This document shows positions 55,929 to 64,000 of a stretch of 64,000 bases of DNA, piece after piece; position 1 is the stretch's first letter; every line of letters begins with the position of its first letter. The translations under genes were made by a program, and so were the position numbers. Origin of the DNA: Zea mays. Lineage: Eukaryota; Streptophyta; Magnoliopsida; Poales; Poaceae. Under the pieces are notes generated by a model. It was not told where the DNA came from. It made no database searches and was given only the letters and a program-made list of their open reading frames with translations. The DNA is taken from NCBI RefSeq assembly GCF_902167145.1, contig NC_050096.1, positions 183,555,825 to 183,619,824 of the forward strand, read 5' to 3'.

Positions 55929-58834
55929 TCAGTACGTGGGGCCGACGGTGATGACCCCGTTGGGGCCCGGCATCTTGAGCTTGAGGTAGGTGTAGTTGGG
56001 GACGGCCATGAACTTCGCGTAGCATGGCGTCCCCAATACTGCGTGGTAGGTTCCTCGGAACCCGACCACCTCGAACGTGAGGGTCTCCCTTCGGAAGTTG
56101 GAGGGTGTCCCAAAGCAGACGGGAAGATCGAGTTGTCCGAGGGGCTGGACGCGCTTCCCGGGGATGATCCCGTGGAAAGGCGCAGCGCCAGCCCGGACCG
56201 AGGATAGATCAGCACGCAGGAGCCCGAGGGTCTCGGCGTAGATGATGTTGAGGATGCTGCCTCCGTCCATGAGGACCTTGGTGAGACTGACGTCGCCGAT
56301 GACGGGGTCGACGATGAGTGGGTATTTCCCCGGGCTCGACACGCGGTCGGGGTGGTCGGCTTGGTCAAAGGTGATGGGCTTGTCGGACCAGTCTAGGTAG
56401 ACTGGCGCCGCCACCTTTACCGAACAGACCTCCCGACGCTCTTGCTTGCGGTGCCTAGCCGAGGCATTCGCCGCTTGCCCACCGTAGATCATGAAGCAGT
56501 CGCGGACCTCGGGGAACTCTCCTGCCCGGTAATCTTCCTTCTTGTCGTCGTCGCGAGCCCTGCCACCCTTTGCGGGTGGCCCGGTCCTGTGGAAGTGGCG
56601 CCGAAGCATGGCGCACTCCTCAAGGGTGTGTTTGACGGGCCCCTGATGATAGGGGCACGGCTCCTTGAGCATCTTGTCAAAGAGGTTGGCACCTCCGGGA
56701 GGTTTCTGAGGGTTCTTGTACTCGGCGGCGGCGACAAGGTCCGCGTCGGCGGCGTCGCGTTTCGCTTGCGACTTCTTCTTGCCTTTCTTCTTGGCGCCGC
56801 GCTGAGTTGACGCCTCGGGGGCGTCTTCCGGTGGGTGGCCCTGGGGCTGCTTGTCCTTCCCGAAGATAGCCTCAACCGCCTCCTTGCCAGAGGCGAACTT
56901 GGTGGCGATGTCCATCAGCTCGCTCGCCCTGGTGGGGGTCTTTCGACCCAGCTTGCTGACCAGGTCGCGGCAGGTGGTGCTGGCGAGGAACGCGCCGATG
57001 ACATCCGAATCGGTGATGTTGGGCAGCTCGGTGCGCTGCTTCGAGAATCGTCGGATGTAGTCCCGGAGAGACTCTCCCGGCTGTTGTCGGCAGCTTCGGA
57101 GATCCCAGGAGTTCCCAGGGCGCACGTGCGTGCCCTGTAAATTGCCGGCGAAGGCTTGGACCAGGTCATCCCAGTTGGAGATCTGCCCCGGAGGCAGGTG
57201 CTCCAACCAGGCGCGAGCGGTGTCGGAGAGGAACAGGGGGAGGTTGCGGATGATGAGGTTGTCATCGTCCGTTCCACCCAGGTGGCAGGCTAGCCGGTAG
57301 TCCGCGAGCCACAGTTCCGGTCTCGTCTCCCCCGAGTACTTTGTGATAGTAGTCGGGGTTCGGAACCGGGTCGGGAACAGCGCTCGTCGTATGGCTCGGC
57401 TGAAAGCCTGCGGACTGGGTGGTTCGGGCGAGGGACTCCGATCCTCCCCACTGTCGTAGCGTCCCCCACGCCTGGGGTGGTAGCCTCGGCGCACCCTCTC
57501 GTCGAGGTGGGCCCGACGGTTGCGGTGATGGTGCTTGTTGCCGAGGCAACCCAGGGCCGCAGGCGCTGTGTTGCGCGTGCGCCCGGTGCGGACCGAGGCT
57601 TCCCGCATGAATCGGGAAGTCGCGGTGCGATGTTCCGATGGGCATCCCTGCCTTCGGGAGGCGGAGCATTCGGCCCGTCGGGCCGCGGCGTCCTCCAGGA
57701 GATTCTTGAGCTCTCCCTGAATTCGCCGCCCCTCGGTGGTGGATGGCTCCGGCATCGCGCGGAGAAGCATTGCTGCTGCAGCCAGGTTCTGGCCGACCCC
57801 ACTAGAGGTGGGTGGCGGCCTTACCCTGACATCGTCGGCGATGCGGTGTTGGATACCCTGGGGTAGATGACGCACTTCTCCGGCCGGAGGTTGACTAGCC
57901 CACTCCTGCCCGATGTCCCGGCGGATTAGCTCAAGTGTTCCTGCTCCCTCGTCGAGCCTGGCCTGCACCCCGTGGATTTGCTCGAGCTGTGGGTCATGAA
58001 CCCCCGCCGGAACGGGGACCATAGCTAGCTCCCGTAGGATGTCAACACGAGGCACAGGCCTAGGGAGATCATCATTCTCCGGCATACCAAGATGGTTGCC
58101 TTCGTTGGGACCCCCTAGATCGACGTGGAAACATTCACGACTTGGGCCGCAGTCCTCGTCGCCGAGGCTGCGGCTACCATCGGAACAGTCGGAAAGGCAG
58201 TAGTCGCATGCGGTCATGAAGTCCCGCATGGCACTGGGGTTACCAAGTCCGGAGAAATCCCAACCGAAGTCGGGCTCGTCATCTTCCTCGGACCCCGAGG
58301 GCCCGTAGGTCGAGACGTCCGTCAGCCGGTCCCAGGGTGACCGCATACGATACCCCAGAGGGTTCGGACTCGCCTCTATGAGAGCGTCCACCAAAGCGGA
58401 GTCGCTTGGTGGGTCGAGGTTGAATCCGAAAGGTGTGAGATGGGAATCGGTTGGTACCTCTTGGTCGACGGGCGGTGACGAAGTGATGTCAGGGACTGAC
58501 TGCACCGTCGTCTCAGGTACGAGGGTGACGCCCAGCAAGTCCTTCGCGAGCGTGCTGGCGTCGTCCGCTTGCTTGGGATGGGCGTGTTGCGGGGAGACGG
58601 CGCTCGTCTTCGTCTCAGACGCGAGGTCGATGCCCGACGTGCCCCCCGTTGGGGCGCCGGAGCCGTCGACTCGCTCGACAGCTGACGAGGTGTCGCCTCC
58701 TGCTTGGCCTTGGTTTCCCCGCCTACTCCTCCGTCGGCGGGGGAGAGGACGGGGCGAGCTCGAATGTTGTTCTTCCACCACGCGGGGAAGACGTCATCGA
58801 TTCCGCCACCGGCAGGCGGGCTGTCGGCCGCCAT
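55929..58834 (-). pseudogene. Gag and protease of element F (long open frame)
   Basis: Gag probably began in the frame of M-A-A-D-S-P-P-A-G-G at 58834, about 160 bp after the primer site. A frame change near 58780 leads to a 950-codon open frame ending at TGA 55929-55931. The N-terminal 400 residues are acidic and Pro/Ser-rich. The central retrotransposon gag domain has W-L-E-H-L-P-P-G-Q-I near 57200. A zinc-knuckle-like C-P-Y-H-Q-G-P-V-K-H-T-L-E-E-C lies near 56640. The aspartic protease (V-L-M-D-G-G-S) is near 56270. Stop 55929 cuts the link to RT. Apart from this and the start it is surprisingly well kept. Confidence 0.82.
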
Positions 58835-58995
58835 TGTCGCTGTCGCGCGGCGGGGGAAGGAGTATCATGTCGTAGCCGCCGTCGAGGGACATGAACTCAA
58901 GACTCCCAAAACGGAGCACCGTCCCGGGCTGGAAAGGTTGCTGGAGACTGCCCATCTGGAGCTTGACGGGAAGCTGTTCGTGAACGCGCAGCAGG

Positions 58996-59014
58996 CCCCT
59001 ACCTGGCGCGCCAA
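58996..59014 (-). other. Primer-binding site of element F
   Basis: On the minus strand TTGGCGCGCCAGGTAGGGG follows the LTR after one base, the form seen in Huck-like and related Tat elements. Confidence 0.8.
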
Positions 59015-59015
59015 C

Positions 59016-60564
59016 TGTCGGCGTTTCGAAACCCGGGGGTCCCTGGACCGACGAGTAAATTGTCGCCGCGTGCCCCAGCCCAGATGGGTCGGCGCGAGAC
59101 GGAGCACGAAGGGGGGAGAGAGGCAGGCGTGAGAAGTGGAAATACTGCGGCCTTCGTGTTTGTCCCGCGCCCAGGTCGGGTGCGCTTGCAGTAGGGGGTT
59201 ACAAGCGTCCACGCGGGAGGGAGCGAGCGGCCTCACGCGAGCGCCGTCCCGTCCTTCTCCGCGCGGCCAACCCTCTATAAGAGGGCCCTGGTCCTTCCTT
59301 TTATAGGCGCAAGGAGAGGATCCAGGTGTACAATGGGGGGTATAGCAGTGTGCTAACGTGTCTAGCGGAGGAGAGCTAGCGCCCTAAGTACATGCCATCG
59401 TGGCAGCCGGAGAGGTTTTGGCACCCGGTTCGTGTGGTGTCGTGGCCGTCGGAGGAGCGCTGGAGCCTGGCGGAAGGACAGCTGTCGGGGTTGTCGAGTC
59501 CTTGCGGACGTCCTCTTGCTTCCGTAAGGGGGCTGGGAGCCGCCGCCGTCATAGAGTGTGAGGGGCGCCATCATTACTTGTCTGGCGGAGTGAGCCAGAT
59601 GGGACGCCGGTCTTGTTCCCCGTAGCCTGAGTCAGCTTGGGGTAGGGTAATGATGGCGCCTCTTGTTGACGTGGTCGGTCCGTGCCCTAGGTTGGGCGAT
59701 GTGGAGGCTCCTCCGAGGTCGAGGTCGAGTCTGTCTTCCGAGGCCGAGGTCGAGTCCGAGCCCCTGGGTCGGGCGAGGCGGAGACTGTCGCCTGAGGCTA
59801 GGGCTGAGTCCGAGCCCTAGGGTCGGGTGAAGCGGAGTTCGTCATCTTCTGGGGTTGAGCCCGAGTCCGAGCCCTGGGGTCGGGCGGAGCGGAGTTCGTT
59901 GTCTTCCGGGGCTGAGCCCGAGTCCGAGCCTTGGGTCGGGCGAAGCGGAGTTCGTCGTCTTCTGGGGCTGAGCCCGAGTCCGAGCCCTGGGGTCAGGCGA
60001 AGCGGAGTTCGTCGTCTTCTGGGGCTGAGCCCGAGTCCGAGCCCTGGGGTCGGGCGAAGCGGAGTTTCCCATGGCGCCTGAGGCCAGGCTTGGCTGCTGT
60101 CAGCCTCACTCTATCGAGTGGTACAGCAGTCGGTGCGGCGCAGGTGGCGCTGTCCTCTTGTCAGACCGGTCAGTGGAGCGGCGAAGTGACTGCGGTCACT
60201 TCGGCTCTGTCGACTGGAGGGCGTGTGTCAGGATAAAGGTGTCAGGCCACCTTTGCATTAAATGCCCCTGCGATTTGGTCGGTTGGCGTGGCGATTTGGC
60301 CAAGGTTGCTTCTTGGTGAAGACTGGGCCTCGGGCGAGCCGAAGGTGTGTCCGTTGCTGGAGGGGGGCCTCGGGCGAGACGTAGATCCCCCGGGGTCGGC
60401 TTCCCTTGCCCGAGGCTAGGCTCGGGCGAGGCGTGATCGCGTCCCTCGAATGGATCGATCCTTGGCTTAGTCGCACCCATCAGGCCTTTGCAGCTTTGTG
60501 CTGATGGGGGTTACCAGCTGAGATTTAGGAGCCTTGAGGGTACCCCTAATTATGGTCCCCGACA
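59016..60564 (-). repeat. Right LTR of element F (5' LTR in element sense)
   Basis: The 1549-bp partner of 43843-45386, TGTCGGCGTTTC to CCCCGACA, with minus-strand TATAAAAG at 59305-59298. Scattered substitutions separate the two. The 60-bp minisatellite is at 59752-60066. Confidence 0.9.
59752..60066. repeat. 60-bp minisatellite in the right LTR of F
   Basis: Same unit and similar copy number as 44573-44887, with independent substitutions and a one-base deletion in one unit (CCTTGGGTCGG). Confidence 0.85.
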
Positions 60565-60767
60565 ATCCCGTTGAGCATAGCCGCACTAAACACATAGCCA
60601 TTCGGTATCATTTCTTAAGGGATCACCAAGAAAAGGGGGATATCGAGATTGCATATATTAACACCAAAGAACAATTAGCCGATATCTTTACCAAGCCATT
60701 AGATGAACAAACATTTACCAAACTTATGCATGAGCTAAATATCCTTGATTCTAGGAATTTCTTTTGA
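60565..60767 (+). pseudogene. Pol of element E, C-terminal end (RNase H)
   Basis: After F the last 66 codons of E pol resume (N-P-V-E-H-S-R-T-K-H-I), with L-A-D-I-F-T-K-P-L typical of the copia RNase H end, stopping at TGA 60765-60767. Confidence 0.88.
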
Positions 60768-61617
60768 TGTTTTGCACACATAGCTCATTGATATACCTTT
60801 GATCATATCTCTTTCTTTGCTATGACTAATGTGGTTTTCAAGTGTATTTCAAGCTAAGTCATAGATTGAAAGGGAATTGGAGTCTTCGGCGAAGACAAAG
60901 GCTTCCACTCAACTCCATTGAATTACTCACCCTTCATCGTCGCTCCGCAACGCTCTCCAACTTTGGTATAATCTTCACTCATATGTTATTTACCATAGGG
61001 AGAGAAAGTAATAAGGGCTTATATTTCACTCAAGTATCCGTTTTTGGCGATTCATGCCAAAGGGGGAGAAAGTATTAGCCCAAAGCAAAAGGACCGCACC
61101 ATCACCAATTTCAAAATTTTAGTCTTTCAAATATGGATTAAGAAAAGAATTTTTCAATTGGTATTTAAAGTAGTATGTTCAAATTAGTATCTTATTATTG
61201 ATATATTTTCAAATTGGTGTACCCTCTTCAAAATTAATTTCAAAACCCTCTTGAACACTAAGAGGAGGATTTCATTAAGGGGGAGTTTTGTTTTAGTCAA
61301 CGGAAAAGCATTTGAAATAGGGGGAGAAAATTTCAAATCTTGAAAATGCTTCTCAAAATCTTATTCATTCACCTTTGACTATTTGCAAAATGACTTTGAA
61401 AAGAGTTTACAAAAGTATCTGCAAAAACAAAACATATGGTGCAAGCGTGGTCCAAAATATTGAAAAAGAAGAAATCAATCCATGCATATCTTATTAGAAT
61501 ATATATTGGTTCAATTCTAAGTAACCTTTTGCACTTACATTATGCAAGCTAGTTCAATTATGCACTTCTATATTTGCTTTGGTTTGTGTTGGCATCAATC
61601 ACCAAAAAGGGGGAGAT
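60768..61617 (+). other. 3' untranslated region of element E with several polypurine tracts
   Basis: These 850 bp have no gene and resemble 33402-34236. GGGGGAG-like tracts occur near 61062, 61280, 61320 and 61606, the last being directly before the LTR. Confidence 0.8.
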
Positions 61618-62777
61618 TGAAAGGGAAATAGGCTTACACCTTTTCCTAAATTGATTTTGGTGGACGAATTGCCCAACACAAATAACTGGACTAACTAGTT
61701 TGCTCTAGATTATGAGTTCTACAGGTGCCAAAGGTTCACAACAAACCAATAAAAAGACCGAGAAAGGATTCAAATATAAAGAGCTAAAAGTCAGTCGAAG
61801 TGTGCCCTGGTCTGGCGCACCGGACTGTCCGGTGTGCCACCGGATAGTGTCCGGTGCACCAGGGACTCCAACTCCGAATTTGCCACCTTCGGGAATTCTG
61901 GAGGCCGCTCTGCTATAATTCACCGGACTGTCTGGTGTGCCAACGGAGCAACGGCTACTTCCGCGCCAACGGTCGCCTGCAACCGCATTAAATGCGCTAC
62001 AGTGCGCGCTGAAGTCAGGCACGCGCTAGAAGGCGCACCGGACAGTCTACAGGACCTGTCCGGTGTACCACCGGACTGTCCGGTGGCCCAGAAGACAGAA
62101 GCTCCAACGGTCAGAATCCAATGGTCGGATGACATGGCAGGCGCACCGGACTGTCCGGTGCGCCATGCGACAGCAGCCTTCATCAAACGGCTAGTTTGGT
62201 GGTTGGGGTTATAAATACCCCAACCACCCACACTTCAAAGCATCCAAGTTTTATGAATTCCCACACCTTACAAGAGCTATAGCATTCAATACAAGACACA
62301 CCAAAGAGATCAAATCCTCTCCCAAGTCCATAGATCATTCCCAATCAATTAGTGACTAGAGAGTGACTTGTGTTCATTTGACCTCTTGCGCTTCGATTGC
62401 TTCTTTTTCTCATTCTTTCTTGTGATCAACTCAATTGTAACCGAGGCAAGAGACACCAATTGTGTGGTGGTCCTTGCGGGGATGTTGTGTCCCGTTTGAT
62501 TGAGAAGAGAAGCTCACTCGGTCTAAGTGACCGTTTGAGATAGGGAAAGGATTGAAAGAGACCCGGTCTTTGTGACCACCTCAACGGGGAGTAGGTTTGC
62601 AAGAACCGAACCTCGGTAAAACAAATCATTGTGTCTCACTCTTTATTTTCTTGCAATTTGTTTTTGCGCCCTCTCTCTCGGACTCGTTCAAATTCTAACG
62701 TTGACCCGGCTTGTAGTTGTGCTTAAGTTTGTAAATTTCAGATTCGCCCTATTCACCCCCCCTCTAGGTGACTTTCA
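61618..62777 (+). repeat. 3' LTR of element E
   Basis: The 1160-bp partner of 36918-38119, TGAAAGGGAAATAGG to GGTGACTTTCA, TATA box at 62210-62217, followed by the duplication ATAAC. Confidence 0.9.
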
Positions 62778-62782
62778 ATAAC

Positions 62783-63379
62783 GAGGGTTACATTTTATAC
62801 CCTGTCGGTTATCTCGAACACAAAATTAGGAGAATTCATTCTAGGAAGTCTCACTCTGGCTCTCATCATGCTTTTATGTATAAGAATGAGGCATCTAGTT
62901 CTAGGCAATCCACTCATGCCAAATTGCCTAAGAAGAAAACTCCTATTGCATCAAATGAGCCTAACATTTCATTTAAGACTTTTGATGCTTCATATGTTTT
63001 AACTAACAAATCAGGCAAAATAGTTGCCAAATATATTGGGGCCAAACACAAGGGCTCAAAGACTTGTGTTTGGTACCCAAGGTGCTTGTTTCTAATGTGA
63101 AAGGACCCAAGACCGTTTGGGTACCTAAGAACAAGGCCTAAATTTGTTGTGTAGGTTTATGCATCCGGAGGCTCAAGTTGGATAATTGATAGCGGGTGCA
63201 CAAACCACATGACTGGGGAGAAAAGGATGTTCTCTTCCTACGAGAAAAACCATGATCCCCAAAGAGCTATCACATTCGGGGATGGAAATCAAGGTTTGGT
63301 CGAAGGACTTGGTAAAATTGCTATATCTCCTGATTATTCTATTTCTAATGTTTTTCTTGTAGATTCTTTAGATTACAAC
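62783..63379 (+). pseudogene. End of gag and start of pol of element A
   Basis: A resumes exactly after E with the gag C-terminus (E-G-Y-I-L-Y-P-V-G-Y). One G is lost in the GTGTTTGGTACCC context near 63073, shifting the frame. Pol starts at 63155 with V-Y-A-S-G-G-S-S-W and protease I-I-D-S-G-C near 63187, and is open until V-D-S-L-D-Y-N, where element H enters at 63380. Confidence 0.85.
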
Positions 63380-64000
63380 TGTTGGAGACTTGTTCTCAAA
63401 TGCTTAAAGTTAAGAACAAGGCAACATAAAAAGTGTTAAATGTTATAGTTCTTCGTCCTTCGAAACATTATGAGTTTCGGAGGACGAAGGTTACGAGAGA
63501 CAAACCTTCGTAAGCACAACAAATAATAACGAAGGGTTCATATATGAAGCAAAAGATATAATATAAATATTTAAACATTATCATAAAATCATTTCTATTT
63601 TATTACAATGGAGGAATAGAAATGATTTTATATTGCAAATGTACCTTTGACTTGAGGGAAGGTAAAAGTACAAGCGTGACGCGAAAACAAATGCCAAGTC
63701 AGCGTGAACAGTACGGGAGTACTGTCCAACTATTTATAGGCACGGGACGCAGCCCATGTAAAATTACACTCATGCCCTTTACATTTGCTAATAACTCTAT
63801 AACAATCCATAGGGGTCCAAATAGCCTTTTCCCCTTTAAGTCGGTTCGCTTTTCTGTTATCACGCCGAAGCTCCCCTGCGCGTAGCTTCGGCTCTTTACC
63901 ATCCTTCGTATTTTTTGTACTTCAGTCCGAAGGTACCTGTTCATGTATCATACTCCAGAAACATTGTTGTTAAATCCTGTTTTTGAGGACCTTCGTAAGC
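63380..64000 (+). mobile_element. Element H: LTR of an Opie/Ji-like copia retrotransposon, partial
   Basis: The sequence changes abruptly to TGTTGGAGACTTGTTCTC in A pol and runs off the window. The start, the GGACGAAGG motifs and the late TATTTATA box (63731-63738) resemble Opie/Ji LTRs. The flanking ACAAC (63375-63379) should recur after the right end if this is a clean insertion. No coding sequence is expected here and the short frames are not credible. Confidence 0.75.
63451..63489. repeat. 16-bp inverted repeat in the H LTR
   Basis: CTTCGTCCTTCGAAAC at 63451-63466 and GTTTCGGAGGACGAAG at 63474-63489 are complementary except for one position, with a seven-base spacer. Confidence 0.75.

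Larger units (their letters stand above)
43843..60564 (-). mobile_element. Element F: Huck-like Ty3/gypsy retrotransposon (Tat lineage), antisense to E
   Basis: F is flanked by ATCCC (43838-43842 and 60565-60569), with LTRs 43843-45386 and 59016-60564. Without solo LTR G and its duplication it is about 13.7 kb. Minus-strand order is LTR, primer site, gag-protease, RT, RNase H, archaeal-type RNase H, integrase, a 4-kb non-coding 3' region and LTR. LTR size, total size and the long 3' region fit Huck, a name given from memory. Pol has several stops. Confidence 0.85.
36918..62777 (+). mobile_element. Element E: complete copia retrotransposon (SIRE/Maximus lineage) with nested gypsy F
   Basis: E is bounded by LTRs 36918-38119 and 61618-62777 and the duplication ATAAC (36913-36917 and 62778-62782). 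It is the same family as B. Without F it is about 9.1 kb. Its pol has four stop codons before the F insertion but no frameshift. The gag has a stop and a small deletion near its start. Confidence 0.9.
2114..63379 (+). mobile_element. Element A: oldest host copia retrotransposon (SIRE/Maximus lineage), heavily interrupted
   Basis: Pieces of one Ty1/copia element can be followed across the window by removing later insertions with their duplications: leader and gag start (2114-2366), gag (2893-3419), gag (35398-36917), and gag end plus pol start (62783-63379). The joins are precise at every insertion (GTCACTTC, AGCAC, ATAAC). Both ends are missing: the left is cut by the PIF element and the window edge, the right by element H and the window edge. 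The gag is close to those of B and E, so all three belong to one family or sister families of the Opie/Ji/Giepum group. I do not assign the exact family. Confidence 0.85.

Noticed and set aside
1..64000. tRNA, rRNA, microRNA or single-copy host genes
   Set aside because: All longer frames fall into identified transposable elements. Primer-binding sites resemble tRNA 3' ends only, and no cloverleaf or rRNA motif was seen.

Overview
The window looks like intergenic DNA of a large grass genome, most probably maize (Zea mays) or a close relative. I found no convincing host gene. The sequence is almost entirely LTR retrotransposons inserted into one another, plus two DNA transposons. Family names (Grande-like, Huck-like, Tekay/Del-like, Opie/Ji-like) rest on recalled features and were not searched. 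Element boundaries rest on matching target-site duplications (TSDs) read directly from the sequence.

Layout. The oldest layer is a Ty1/copia element of the SIRE/Maximus lineage ('A'), whose gag and start of pol appear in pieces at 2114-2366, 2893-3419, 35398-36917 and 62783-63379. Into A went a PIF/Harbinger transposon (3' part at 1-2113), a 526-bp hAT-type element (2367-2892, TSD GTCACTTC), copia element B (3420-35392, TSD AGCAC), copia element E (36918-62777, TSD ATAAC) and the LTR of an Opie/Ji-like element H (63380 to the window end). B carries Grande-like gypsy C (4732-15833, TSD AACAC) and, antisense, Tekay/Del-type gypsy D (16394-28135, TSD CAAGA). E carries, antisense, Huck-like gypsy F (43843-60564, TSD ATCCC). 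F carries a 3-kb solo LTR, G (51721-54740, TSD GCGCC). The deepest nesting is four levels: A, E, F, G.

Coding state. A, B, C, E and F are degenerate through stops, frameshifts and interruption. D is the exception: its 1528-codon gag-pol is uninterrupted and its two 3.3-kb LTRs differ by eye at only two bases and one G-run length, so it is very young.

Most interesting signals: (1) the D LTRs and the unrelated-looking solo LTR G both hold a split acidic reading frame with equal exon phases, equal last-exon length and a GC-type donor; (2) the 3' part of C carries an antisense gene with its own TATA box that reads through five exons with one in-frame stop; (3) the copia gag-pol border has an 82-nt intron-like segment whose removal would join the two frames; (4) several hairpins and repeat arrays lie in LTRs and 3' non-coding regions.
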